Origin: Empedobacter stercoris
GTDB taxonomy: Bacteria > Bacteroidota > Bacteroidia > Flavobacteriales > Weeksellaceae
NCBI RefSeq assembly: GCF_020281205.1
Contig: NZ_JACXZC010000022.1
Span: forward strand, 1-54,897
Length of the DNA stretch: 54,897 nt
Direction: 5' to 3'
The notes under the pieces are model-generated. The model did not search any database. It worked only from the letters and a program-made list of their open reading frames with translations, and was not told where the DNA came from. Below, in pieces: positions 32,842-42,091 of the stretch. The position numbers and the translations under genes are program-made. How positions within the stretch are numbered: position 1 is the stretch's first letter; every line of letters begins with the position of its first letter.

Positions 32842-35301
32842 ATGAACACAACTTATTTTGCTGAAATTATTTTACCACTATCGTTGAATGGGACTTTTAC
32901 TTACCATCTTTCCGAATCAGATGTACAGCAAATTAAGATTGGTCAGCGCGTTTCTGTACCTTTTGGAACCCAAAAGCTGTATACGGGTGTTGTACATTCT
33001 GTTCATCAAAATGCGCCAGAATTATACAAAACAAAATCAATTCATGCTTTTTTGGATGACGAACCTTTGGTTACGCAAACACAGATAAAGTTTTGGGAAT
33101 GGATGGCGAATTATTATATGTGCTCATTGGGAGATGTTTTTCGGAATGCCTTTCCTTCAGCGTTAAAATTAGAATCACAGACTTTTGTTCGATTGATTAA
33201 TCCCAATTACGAAACGATAGAAGAATTAAATGATTACGAATTCTTGGTTTTCGAAGCATTGAAACTTCGAGAAATTATTTCGGTTGAAGAAGCAGCTTTG
33301 ATTGTAGATGAGAAATCTGCTATTCCTACACTTAAATTATTAATTGATAAAGGAATTATTCGGTTAGATGAAAAACTGAACGAAAAGTATACACCAAAAA
33401 TTGATAATTATGTCAGATTACATCCCAATTTAAAAGGAAATGAAACGGCTTTCATCGAAATTTTAAGTCAATTAAATAAAGCACCAAAACAACGTGAAAC
33501 CTTGTTACAATTAATTACGTTAGAAACGCAATTGCAAGAAAAACCGCTCAAAGTTGCTGATTTTGTAAAACAAGGTGCTACAAATGCAGTGTTGAAATCG
33601 TTGGCAGAGAAAGGAGCTGTTGAGATTTATCAGCATCAAACATCTCGCGTAGAAGAAGAAGAAAAAGATGTTGCTGCGATTGCGGAATTAACATTGAAAC
33701 AAACTGAAGCTTTAAACCAAATTAAAGAATATTTTAGAGAAAAATCCACTGTTTTGTTGCATGGTGTAACATCAAGCGGTAAAACGGAAATTTACCTCAA
33801 ATTGATGGAGCAAGTGATTGCAAAAGGAAATAAAGTGTTGTATTTATTGCCTGAAATTTCTGTTACCACGCAAATTGTTCATCGTATCAAAAAACATTTT
33901 GGTGAAAAGGTAGGGGTTTATCATTCTAAATTTAATCAAAATGAACGTGTCGAATTGTGGCAAAAAACCTTGAATGGAGATTTTGACATTATTATCGGTC
34001 CGCGAACTGCGCTGTATCTACCTTTTGATCATTTGGGAATGATTATCGTAGACGAAGAACACGAATCTTCTTACAAACAAATGGATGTTAAACCTTTTTT
34101 TCATGCACGTGATATGGCGATGTTGTTAGGAGGAATGATGAATGCGAAAATCTTATTAGGTTCTGCTACGCCTTCTGCTGAAAGTTATTTTAATGCAAAA
34201 CAAAATAAATATGGTTATGTTGAGTTAAAAGAGCGTTTTGGAAATATACAATTGCCAGAAATTAATTTGATTGATCTAAAAAAAGCACAAAAAGAAAAGG
34301 AAATAACAGAAGATATTTCGCACACACTTCGAGACGAAATTTTTGAGCAATTAAACCTAAAGAAACAAGTCATTCTGTTTCAGAATCGTCGTGGATATGC
34401 ACCGATTATGGAATGTAATACCTGTGGTCATACACCCGAATGTTCGAATTGTGATGTGAGTTTAACTTATCATAAATTCTCAAATCAATTAAAATGTCAT
34501 TATTGTGGTTATGCCCAAGCTAAGCCATTGCGTTGTCCAAGTTGTGGTTCGCATGAATTGAATACAAAAGGTATTGGTACAGAACAAATAGAACATCAAG
34601 TACAAGCTATTTTTCCAGAAGCGAAGGTCAGAAGAATGGATGTAGATGCGATGAGAGGAAAGTTTGCCTACGAAAAATTAATTGAAGATTTTGAAAACAA
34701 AGAAATTGATATTTTGATCGGTACACAAATGATTACTAAAGGGTTTGATTTTGGAAATGTAAATTTTGTTGGTGTGATTCGAGCAGATTCTTTGTTGAAT
34801 TTCCCTGATTTTAGAGCACATGAAAAAGCATTTCAATTGTTGACGCAAGTTTCTGGACGAGCAGGGAGAAGACAAGAACAAGGGAAAGTATTGATTCAAT
34901 CTTTTCAGCCCGAACATCAGATTTTGCAAAATGTCACAACGTATAGTTATGCGCCAACGATGAAGGATATTTTGTACGAACGCAAAGAGTTTTTGTATCC
35001 TCCTTATGCACGCTTAATCAAACTTCGTTTTAAACATAAAAATAAAGAACGATTAGATAAAACAGCAGCTCAATTGGTTACTTTACTTCAACCAAGTTTC
35101 GAGACTAAATGTTTGCTTGGACCAGAAGCGCCGTCGATTGGACGAATCAATAATTTATATATTACAGATGTGATGATTAAAATTCGACCAAATCAATCGC
35201 CTCAAAAAGTAAAAGATTTAATTCAATCAAAAATAGATCAATTGCATACAATTGCAGCTTTTCGTTCGGTACGAATTGATGTAGATGTAGATCCTGTTTA
35301 A
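32842..35301 (+). CDS. priA: primosomal protein N' (replication restart helicase)
   Basis: Superfamily 2 3'-to-5' helicase, 819 aa, that recognises stalled forks and loads the replisome. In order: the N-terminal 3'-DNA-binding domain, winged helix, Walker A HGVTSSGKTE (about 308-317), DEEH (about 403-406), the zinc-binding insertion with paired cysteines (CNTCGHTPECSNC through CPSC, about 524-575), and the helicase C-terminal region with TQMITKGFDF and SGRAGRR. Complete. Ends at a strong hairpin. Confidence 0.95.
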   Translation: MNTTYFAEIILPLSLNGTFTYHLSESDVQQIKIGQRVSVPFGTQKLYTGVVHSVHQNAPELYKTKSIHAFLDDEPLVTQTQIKFWEWMANYYMCSLGDVFRNAFPSALKLESQTFVRLINPNYETIEELNDYEFLVFEALKLREIISVEEAALIVDEKSAIPTLKLLIDKGIIRLDEKLNEKYTPKIDNYVRLHPNLKGNETAFIEILSQLNKAPKQRETLLQLITLETQLQEKPLKVADFVKQGATNAVLKSLAEKGAVEIYQHQTSRVEEEEKDVAAIAELTLKQTEALNQIKEYFREKSTVLLHGVTSSGKTEIYLKLMEQVIAKGNKVLYLLPEISVTTQIVHRIKKHFGEKVGVYHSKFNQNERVELWQKTLNGDFDIIIGPRTALYLPFDHLGMIIVDEEHESSYKQMDVKPFFHARDMAMLLGGMMNAKILLGSATPSAESYFNAKQNKYGYVELKERFGNIQLPEINLIDLKKAQKEKEITEDISHTLRDEIFEQLNLKKQVILFQNRRGYAPIMECNTCGHTPECSNCDVSLTYHKFSNQLKCHYCGYAQAKPLRCPSCGSHELNTKGIGTEQIEHQVQAIFPEAKVRRMDVDAMRGKFAYEKLIEDFENKEIDILIGTQMITKGFDFGNVNFVGVIRADSLLNFPDFRAHEKAFQLLTQVSGRAGRRQEQGKVLIQSFQPEHQILQNVTTYSYAPTMKDILYERKEFLYPPYARLIKLRFKHKNKERLDKTAAQLVTLLQPSFETKCLLGPEAPSIGRINNLYITDVMIKIRPNQSPQKVKDLIQSKIDQLHTIAAFRSVRIDVDVDPV

Positions 35302-35307
35302 AAATAT

Positions 35308-35342
35308 AAACTCTCAAAACCTTAGGTTTTGAGAGTTTTTTA
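35308..35342 (+). terminator. priA terminator
   Basis: Perfect 14-bp stem AAACTCTCAAAACC (35308-35321) with 35325-35338, 3-nt loop, T run. Confidence 0.9.
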
Positions 35343-35490
35343 GTTGATGTTATACTTCAAAATTACTTAACGATTTAATTCGATACAGCTAAGATTAAAT
35401 CTATTCAACAGAATTCTTCAAAAGTGAGTGTAACATTTTTCCAATAATTTCGACTTATCTGTTATCTTTATTGAAATTTTACAACAATCT

Positions 35491-36180
35491 ATGATATCTA
35501 TTCGAGATTTAAATAAATCCTACATAATGGGGAAAAATAAACTTCACGTATTAAAAGGAATCAACCTTGAAATAGCGGAAGGCGAGTTTGTTGCGATTAT
35601 GGGATCTTCGGGTTCGGGTAAATCAACTTTATTGAATATCATTGGAATGTTGGATGAACATGATACAGGTGTTTATGAACTGGATGGTGTTAGAATTGAA
35701 AAATTAAACGAGACAAAAGCGGCTAATTATCGGAACAAATTCTTAGGTTTTATTTTTCAATCCTATAACTTAATTAGTTTCAAAAATGTATTGGAGAACG
35801 TAGCCTTACCGCTGTATTATCAAAAAGTAAAACGTTCAGACCGAAATAAAATAGCACTTAGTTACCTCGAAAGAGTAGGATTGGAACCTTGGGCTTCTCA
35901 TATGCCTAACGAACTCTCGGGAGGACAAAAGCAGCGTGTGGCAATAGCACGAGCTTTGGCAGCAAAACCTAAATTGTTATTAGCAGATGAGCCTACTGGA
36001 GCGTTGGATACCAAAACTTCACAAGAAGTCATGCATCTAATTCAAGAAATTAATGACGAAGGAAAAACAATTGTGATGGTGACGCACGAAGACGATATTG
36101 CGAATATGTGTAAACGTATTGTTCGTCTAAAAGATGGTGTAATTGTAAGTGACGAAAAAGTAGAACAAGTAAGAGTTTAA
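35491..36180 (+). CDS. ABC transporter ATP-binding protein, MacB/LolD type
   Basis: 229 aa ATPase. Walker A GSSGSGKST (38-46), Q-loop FQSYNLI, signature LSGGQKQR (about 142-149), Walker B LLLADEPTGALD, and the switch His in MVTHEDD. It drives a MacB-type mechanotransmission exporter with the two permease subunits downstream (gap 56 bp). The ATPase is not fused to a permease as in E. coli MacB. A degenerate -7 element TATCTTTA is at 35463-35470. Confidence 0.9.
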   Translation: MISIRDLNKSYIMGKNKLHVLKGINLEIAEGEFVAIMGSSGSGKSTLLNIIGMLDEHDTGVYELDGVRIEKLNETKAANYRNKFLGFIFQSYNLISFKNVLENVALPLYYQKVKRSDRNKIALSYLERVGLEPWASHMPNELSGGQKQRVAIARALAAKPKLLLADEPTGALDTKTSQEVMHLIQEINDEGKTIVMVTHEDDIANMCKRIVRLKDGVIVSDEKVEQVRV

Positions 36181-36236
36181 TGATTTTCGAATTTCAAATT
36201 TTGGAAATTTTAAATCAAAAATCGTAAATATAGAAT

Positions 36237-37466
36237 ATGTTTGATACAGACCGTTGGCGAGAAATTTGGTCGTCTATTGCAAGTAATAAATTGCGTACAG
36301 CATTGTCTGGATTGACAATTGCTTTGGCGCTTTTTGTGTTTATTACCTTGTATGGATTGGGAAATGGTTTGCAAAATGGTTTTCAACAAGAATTTTTTCA
36401 GGCAAATTCGTTAAATATAACTATTAACGGAGGAACAACAACAGAACCTTATAAGGGATTTAAGCAAGGACGAAAAATTGAGTTGGATATCAAAGACTTC
36501 AATTTTATTCAACATTCTTATCCTGAAGAAATCAAATCAGTTGTAAGTACAATTGCCAAAGTAGATACGATTCGAAACGAAGCCAATTCTGGTAGTTATT
36601 CGATTACTGGAGTTTATCCTGCTTATGAGGGAATGATCAATGAAAAAGTAACTCTTGGTCGATTTATCAATCAAAAAGATATGGACAATCAGACCAAATC
36701 TATTGTAGTAGGACGATTAGTTGCACAAGACTTTTATCCCAATCAAATTGCGATTGGTAAATACTTACAAATAGGAGCGAGCATGTACCAAATTGTAGGT
36801 GTTTTCGAAAGTAAAGATGGTGGCGATAATGCCGAACGAGCGTTGTATGCACCATTCACAACATTCAGAACAATTTATGCGACAGATAAGGTTTCGTCTA
36901 TTATTGTAATGCCAAAAGATGGCATGTCCTTGACTGATATTTCTAAATTAGCAAATGCAATCGAATATAATATGAGAGCTCGACACAATGTTGCGTCTTC
37001 AGATTATGGTGGAATGTGGGTGCGTAACGCTGCCGAAACAATGGAAGATACCAATCAGTTTTTTGTAATCTTAACAATAATTGTCTTTGTAATTGGAGGA
37101 GGAAGTTTAATTGCAGGAATTGTAAGTATTGGAAACATAATGGTGTTTAGCGTAAAAGAACGTACCAAAGAAATTGGTATTCGCAAGGCTTTAGGTGCAA
37201 CACCAGCCAATGTTTTGTCGCTTATTTTGCAAGAAGCTATTATAATTACACTTATTTTTGGAGCCATAGGAATTGCTTTTGCCGCTTTATTAGTAGAGAA
37301 TATTGGCGATAGTTTAGAAGAATATTTTATTTATAATCCAGGTGTTGAAACCAATTCGTTGGTAATGGCTTGTATTATTTTGTTTGTTGCAGGAACAGTT
37401 TCTGGATTAATTCCAGCTTTGAATGCAGCACGTATAAAACCAATTGATGCTTTAAGAGACGAATAA
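36237..37466 (+). CDS. MacB-like ABC permease, first copy
   Basis: 409 aa: one N-terminal transmembrane helix (about 20-45), a large MacB periplasmic core domain (about 50-270) and three C-terminal helices with the FtsX-like block ERTKEIGIRKALGATP. It ends IKPIDALRDE, exactly as the next gene does. The stop codon overlaps the next ATG by one base, so the two subunits are translationally coupled and probably form a heterodimer. Confidence 0.88.
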   Translation: MFDTDRWREIWSSIASNKLRTALSGLTIALALFVFITLYGLGNGLQNGFQQEFFQANSLNITINGGTTTEPYKGFKQGRKIELDIKDFNFIQHSYPEEIKSVVSTIAKVDTIRNEANSGSYSITGVYPAYEGMINEKVTLGRFINQKDMDNQTKSIVVGRLVAQDFYPNQIAIGKYLQIGASMYQIVGVFESKDGGDNAERALYAPFTTFRTIYATDKVSSIIVMPKDGMSLTDISKLANAIEYNMRARHNVASSDYGGMWVRNAAETMEDTNQFFVILTIIVFVIGGGSLIAGIVSIGNIMVFSVKERTKEIGIRKALGATPANVLSLILQEAIIITLIFGAIGIAFAALLVENIGDSLEEYFIYNPGVETNSLVMACIILFVAGTVSGLIPALNAARIKPIDALRDE

Positions 37467-38722
37467 TGAACTTTGTAAAATTTGTTTTTGATCCAGATGC
37501 TTGGAGCGAAGTCTACGTGGCGATTCGCAAAAATAAGTTGCGCACTATTTTGACGATGATAGGTGTAGCTTGGGGAATGTTCTTGTTTGTTCTTTTGTTA
37601 GGAGTGACACGTGGTTTACAAAATGGTTTTGATCGCAATTTGGCAAATGCCGCAACCAATTCTTTATTTGTTTGGGGAGGTACTACTTCAATGCCGTACC
37701 AAGGTTTTCAGAAAGGACGCACAATTGAATTGAAAATGAGTGACGTTCGACAAATTCAGGCTCGTTTTCCTCAAATTTCGTTGTTAGCTCCTCGAAACTC
37801 GAAACCAAATTCAATATTAACTTACGGAACAAAATATAATTTTTACACGGTTAATGGAGATTATCCAGATCAAAACCGAATGTTTGGAAAAGACATCATT
37901 CAAGGTCGCTTTATCAACGAAGATGATATCAAAACTGAAGCTAAAATTTGTGTTATTGGAATAGAAGTTGCCGAACAATTCTTCGGAAAAAACGCACATC
38001 CTTTGGGAAAATCAATTCGTATAAGTGATAGTTATTACACAATTGTAGGGGTTTACGACACGCCTTCTTCACCCGTAGAAAGCAAAGATCAGGTATTTAT
38101 TCCATTTACAACATTCCAAAAAATATACAATCAAGGAGAAACAATTCAATATTTGAGCTTGAGTTTACCCAATAATTATAATATTGTAGCTTTTGAAAAA
38201 GAATTGAAAACGTTTCTCAAACAAATCAAAAACATTGCACCCGAAGATGATCAAGGAATAGGTGGTTTTAATTTAGGTGAAATGCTGGGTAAAATTATGA
38301 AGTTTGTAAAAGGAATGCAATTTTTAGCAATCGTTGTAGGCGGAATGACTCTTTTTTCCGGTGTTATTGCAATTGCAAGTATTCTATTGATTACAGTTTC
38401 AGAGCGTACAAAAGAATTCGGAATTCGAAGAGCTTTAGGTGCAATTCCAGCTCAAATTCGAGGTCAAATTTTATTAGAGTCAGTTGTGTTAACTTTAATT
38501 GCTGGATTAGGCGGAATTATTTTTGCTGCATTATTATTAATGGTTCTTAACGAAGTGATCATTCCATCCAATAAAAACATACCTTTATATAATGCCTCAA
38601 TCGATTTGATTACCTTATTTACAGCTTTAGCTGTCATGGTTGTTATGGCAACTTTAGCGGGTTTAATTCCTGCACAACGCGCAATACAAATCAAGCCAAT
38701 TGATGCTTTAAGAGACGAATAA
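37466..38722 (+). CDS. MacB-like ABC permease, second copy
   Basis: 418 aa paralogue of the preceding gene with the same layout (helix near 25-45, periplasmic core, three C-terminal helices with ERTKEFGIRRALGAIP) and an identical last ten residues IKPIDALRDE, pointing to tandem duplication. Pairs with the first permease and the separate ATPase. The adaptor gene starts 24 bp downstream. Confidence 0.88.
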   Translation: MNFVKFVFDPDAWSEVYVAIRKNKLRTILTMIGVAWGMFLFVLLLGVTRGLQNGFDRNLANAATNSLFVWGGTTSMPYQGFQKGRTIELKMSDVRQIQARFPQISLLAPRNSKPNSILTYGTKYNFYTVNGDYPDQNRMFGKDIIQGRFINEDDIKTEAKICVIGIEVAEQFFGKNAHPLGKSIRISDSYYTIVGVYDTPSSPVESKDQVFIPFTTFQKIYNQGETIQYLSLSLPNNYNIVAFEKELKTFLKQIKNIAPEDDQGIGGFNLGEMLGKIMKFVKGMQFLAIVVGGMTLFSGVIAIASILLITVSERTKEFGIRRALGAIPAQIRGQILLESVVLTLIAGLGGIIFAALLLMVLNEVIIPSNKNIPLYNASIDLITLFTALAVMVVMATLAGLIPAQRAIQIKPIDALRDE

Positions 38723-38746
38723 CTAAAACTTAACAAATAGAAAAGA

Positions 38747-39880
38747 ATGAAAAAAATTCTAAAGATTTTGATGATTGTCATTTTTATCGGTGCTGTAATC
38801 GGTGTGATTGCGTATTTCGGTAAAAAGAATAGCCAAGACAATGAAGTTTACGAGACAACCACCCCTTTTATGGGAAATATCGAAGTAAAAGCTGTTGCAA
38901 CAGGCGAAGTGAAACCGTTAGAAACGATAGAAATTAAACCCAATATTTCGGGGGTTATAAAATCAATCAATGTATCCGAAGGTCAATATGTAGAAAAAGG
39001 ACAATTAATTTGCGAACTAAAAGTTGTCCCAAATGTTCAATCGCTAAATGCGGCGCGTCAAGCTATTCAAGCTGCACAGATTACAGTCGATCAGGAACGT
39101 CGTAACTTCAATCGAACATCTACTTTATATAATCAAGGCGTTTTACCTCGCGCTGATTACGACAATGCAAATGCAATTTATAAGTCAGCTCAACAACAAT
39201 TAAAAGCTGCTGAAAATGATTATAAAGTCGCACAAACAGGTATTGCTCCAGGTTTGGAAGCGTATGCGACGACACGTATTTTAGCAACAACTTCTGGAAT
39301 GATTCTCGACATTCCTGTTGAGGTAGGAAATATGGTTCAAGAAATCAATAATTTCTCTACAGGAACGACGATCGCTACAATGGCAGATGTTAAGAAAATG
39401 ATTTTTCAAGGAAAAGTTGATGAGGCTGAGGTTGGTAAATTAAAAGAAGGCATGAAAATTAACGTGTCGATTGGGGCAATTCCAAATAAAACGTTTACAG
39501 CAATCTTAGATTTTATCTCGCCTCAAGGAGTAGCGAATAATGGAGTAGTGCAGTTCGAAATCAAAGCGCCAGTACAATTGGATTCTAATAATTTTATTCG
39601 TGCAGGTTACTCTGCAAATGCTGAGGTAGTGACGCAGGAAGCAAAAAATGTTTTGTTGGTAAAATCTGCTCATGTGCGCTATGATGAAAACCAAAAGCCG
39701 TATGTCGAAATTCTAACTTCTGGCAAAGGACAAGATGCGAAGTACGAGAAAAAATACATTACATTAGGAATTACAGATGGAGTAAATGTACAAGTGAAAT
39801 CAGGCCTTAACAAATCAGATAAAATAAAAATTTGGAATACCGATTTAGAAAAAAATAAAAACGGAAATGGACCGCATTAA
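38747..39880 (+). CDS. periplasmic adaptor subunit, MacA/HlyD family
   Basis: 377 aa membrane-fusion protein: N-terminal anchor helix (about 5-22), a lipoyl-like half (IKPNISGVIKSINVSEGQYVEKGQ), a hairpin of heptad-like helices (about 95-165), the second lipoyl half, and beta-barrel domains. Completes the ATPase-permease-permease-adaptor operon, which exports a substrate (macrolide-like, peptide or lipid) across both membranes with a TolC-type channel; no TolC gene is in the window. Substrate unknown. Confidence 0.88.
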   Translation: MKKILKILMIVIFIGAVIGVIAYFGKKNSQDNEVYETTTPFMGNIEVKAVATGEVKPLETIEIKPNISGVIKSINVSEGQYVEKGQLICELKVVPNVQSLNAARQAIQAAQITVDQERRNFNRTSTLYNQGVLPRADYDNANAIYKSAQQQLKAAENDYKVAQTGIAPGLEAYATTRILATTSGMILDIPVEVGNMVQEINNFSTGTTIATMADVKKMIFQGKVDEAEVGKLKEGMKINVSIGAIPNKTFTAILDFISPQGVANNGVVQFEIKAPVQLDSNNFIRAGYSANAEVVTQEAKNVLLVKSAHVRYDENQKPYVEILTSGKGQDAKYEKKYITLGITDGVNVQVKSGLNKSDKIKIWNTDLEKNKNGNGPH

Positions 39881-39902
39881 AAATACCCATTAAACAACAG
39901 AT

Positions 39903-39941
39903 AGAAGGAAAATAGTGATGTTTTCCTTCTTTTTTTTTTTG
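39903..39941 (+). terminator. terminator of the efflux operon
   Basis: AGAAGGAAAA pairs with TTTTCCTTCT around an 8-nt loop, followed by about ten Ts. Confidence 0.85.
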
Positions 39942-39944
39942 ACT

Positions 39945-40285
39945 AATTTATTTCGCTTCGCGAAACCTTTCCCGAGTCCATAACCCAAAAGTAGCCGCTG
40001 CCCATTTGCTTGATTCAGCAAATCGTCACCGCCTAATCATTTTATGCAGTGAAAATACAAACCTCGCGCGCAATGAGTTTCCTTTTTTTTAAACTATAAA
40101 CCGTCCAAAAAAAGTATTGTATACACTCTACTGCCTCTCTACTGCCACTATGTTGCCTTCATCTTGCCTTCATCCTGCCTTTAAGTAGGGAGTAAGCTGC
40201 AAGTACGAATTGAGGATATAGCTGATTTTTCACGAAACTTAAATCAAAATTATGACTAAAAATATTAGTTCTATTTTTAAGTAGC
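39945..40285. other. non-coding transition into the accessory region, with short tandem repeats
   Basis: The core-to-accessory boundary. Base composition jumps to GC-rich around 39950-40075 (CTCGCGCGCAATGAG). At 40128-40182 there are tandem near-repeats of a TGCC-TTCATCT unit (CTACTGCC twice, then TTGCCTTCATC twice). No ORF could be recognised, and no integron integrase. Confidence 0.5.
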
Positions 40286-40438
40286 GTAGGGTATTTTACT
40301 TTCATTTCAATATTGATTGGAACTCAAGGTTGGAAAAATATGTTTGATAGTCTAAAAAATATAAAAGAAAATCCACTCGATTTTTATATGTTTTTATGGC
40401 CAATTATAATTTCAGAATACTTTTATTTGTTAACATAA
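40286..40438 (+). pseudogene. C-terminal scrap of a hypothetical membrane protein
   Basis: An open stretch of about 50 codons without a start, reading VGYFTFISILIGTQGW, then FYMFLWPIIISEYFYLLT and stop. Two hydrophobic segments. It is probably the tail of a lost cassette or element gene; no family recognised. Confidence 0.35.
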
Positions 40439-40555
40439 AACTTTATTTGAATTTAAAATCACACAAAAAAAATCCATAAACAATTCTAAATACGCAATTA
40501 ATTAGCTTATTTAATTTACTCACTTTCAGTAAATAGCGTCTATTTTACTTTTTAT

Positions 40556-40585
40556 TTGGTTTTTATAGAAAGTTGCGTATATTTG
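40556..40585 (+). promoter_or_regulatory. promoter at the left edge of the cassette array (Pc-like)
   Basis: TTG 40556-40558, 19-bp spacer, perfect TATATTTG 40578-40585. The predicted start (near 40592) falls inside the first cassette boundary at 40589-40598, so transcription would enter the array from outside, as Pc does in integrons. Confidence 0.65.
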
Positions 40586-40588
40586 AGA

Positions 40589-40598
40589 GTTAGCGGCA
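40589..40598 (+). other. left boundary of cassette 1 (attI-like junction)
   Basis: GTTAGCGGCA, the exact reverse complement of TGCCGCTAAC at 41283-41292 at the other end of the same cassette. In integrons the G^TT junction is the recombination point. Nothing to the left resembles a known attI. Confidence 0.6.
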
Positions 40599-40627
40599 AT
40601 ATTCCCAAAACTCAGTACCCAAACCAA

Positions 40628-41275
40628 ATGAAAGTAATAAATCGTAATAATATTTTTCAGAATTATCTAGAAATTAGAAAATTAATCTCAAACTTTCAAA
40701 ATGCTTTTTTTGATGAAGAATACGACTCAAAAGAAGATGAAATTTTTGACGCTCTAAGTTTTGAAAATAAAATTGAAACTGAAAATTTTTCTGTTCGAGT
40801 TCCAAATAATAACCTTGAAAATCATCCTGATAAATTAACTGAAAAAATCAAAAGTTTACTTGACTTTTTAAATGTTAAGGAATTAATTATTATTTCCCAT
40901 TTAAAACTCGATTTTTTTGGAAATTTGGAACACGACTTCCCAAAAGTTATAAATGCTTATAAAAAATTATCAGAATATTTACCAAACAAAAGTTTCAAAG
41001 AAGCTATTGAACTAGACAAATCAGAAATTGCGAATTTTGTAGAAATTTTCTTTTGGTTAGAACGTTGTGACGCAAGTATTCCAGAATATGTTTTTTGGTT
41101 TGATAAAGATGAAAAATTCTGTTTCTATTTGTGCAAATATGGAAACATCCATTTTATAGATTTAACGAAAGGAAATCTAATACCCGAAAACGAATTGAAA
41201 AATCTTGGCTTTGAATTAGATGATGAAAATCAATTTGAAAAAAACGCAATTGAAGGAAGGCAAATAAAAATCTGA
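40628..41275 (+). CDS. cassette 1: hypothetical protein
   Basis: 215 aa from ATG 40628. A TTG 24 codons upstream would also fit the frame, but it is the promoter -33 box. Soluble, acidic and Asn/Lys-rich, no signal peptide; the middle has VKELIIISHLKLDFFGNLEHDF and a C-terminal YVFWFDKDEKFCFYLCKYGN. No recognised domain. Bounded by cassette ends, with its attC-like site starting 7 bp after the stop, the compact layout of an integron cassette. Confidence 0.7.
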   Translation: MKVINRNNIFQNYLEIRKLISNFQNAFFDEEYDSKEDEIFDALSFENKIETENFSVRVPNNNLENHPDKLTEKIKSLLDFLNVKELIIISHLKLDFFGNLEHDFPKVINAYKKLSEYLPNKSFKEAIELDKSEIANFVEIFFWLERCDASIPEYVFWFDKDEKFCFYLCKYGNIHFIDLTKGNLIPENELKNLGFELDDENQFEKNAIEGRQIKI

Positions 41276-41282
41276 TAAATAC

Positions 41283-41480
41283 TGCCGCTAACAAGGTATT
41301 GCCAAAAGCGGGGCTAAAGTGCAAAACTCAGCTTTCGTTTTTCAATTTCGCCAAAAACGAATTTTATTCGTTTTTTATTTGTAAATTTAACTCATAAAAA
41401 TTCGTTTTGGCTCGCCTCGGTGCAGAATTTAAGCTTTCAGCCATAAATTCCCCGCCTTCGGCAATACCCGAAACGTTACC
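41283..41480 (+). other. attC-like site S1 (unoccupied)
   Basis: About 198 bp. R'' side TGCCGCTAAC (41283-41292); nested stem GGTATTGCC (41295-41303) with GGCAATACC (41460-41468); inner GCGGGG with CCCCGC; R' side ACGTTACC ending 41480. The centre is AT-rich and holds further inverted repeats. The architecture R''-L''-centre-L'-R' matches integron attC sites. Confidence 0.75.
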
Positions 41481-41510
41481 TTCAATGCTACCAAAAACAT
41501 CGTTATAAAA

Positions 41511-42065
41511 ATGGGAATAGGAATATTTTATTTATTAATAATTTTAGTCATTCTGACAACTTGTTGCTTAATTTGGCTTTTTATTTCAATCAAAAAGAAA
41601 AGTAAAATTGGAATCATTATACCGATACTATTTTTTCTTTTTGTTGGATTTCTATTTTCATTAAATTACATTGATGAAAACACAATTTCGAATGAAGATG
41701 TAAAAAATGATTTGCAAGTCATAAATTTAAATCTTAAAGATACTTTTAAAATACTTGAAAACGATGTTAGTGGAATGCCTGAGAGGTATCAAAAAACAAA
41801 AATTGAAATTTCCAATACTGACAAACAAAACTTAATTTCAGAAATTATAAATTCAAAAAATTTCGAAAATTTAAAATCTAAAGAAGATATTAGAATAAAT
41901 TCAGAAAAGAAAAACAGATATTTATCACATGATATTTTGAACTATAAATATCCTGATTTTTATTCTCGTGAATTCTACACCGAAATTAATAATATTCCTA
42001 CTCGATTTTTTTTGAAACTTGATATCAAAAGCAATGAACTTGAATATCAGAAAATTGGAGATTAA
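41511..42065 (+). CDS. cassette 2: hypothetical membrane protein
   Basis: 184 aa. Two adjacent N-terminal transmembrane helices (about 5-26 and 33-52) separated by a basic loop KKKSKIG, then a hydrophilic C-terminal domain of about 130 residues. No motif recognised. The cassette starts TTACCT (41476-41481) and its R'' is AGGTAA (42076-42081). The downstream attC-like site is interrupted by an IS. Confidence 0.7.
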   Translation: MGIGIFYLLIILVILTTCCLIWLFISIKKKSKIGIIIPILFFLFVGFLFSLNYIDENTISNEDVKNDLQVINLNLKDTFKILENDVSGMPERYQKTKIEISNTDKQNLISEIINSKNFENLKSKEDIRINSEKKNRYLSHDILNYKYPDFYSREFYTEINNIPTRFFLKLDIKSNELEYQKIGD

Positions 42066-42091
42066 AAAGCACTGCAGGTAACATAGGTAAC

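Noticed and set aside
40128..40182. CRISPR array
   Set aside because: The repeats are about 8-11 bp, directly abutting, without regular spacers; no cas genes anywhere in the window.
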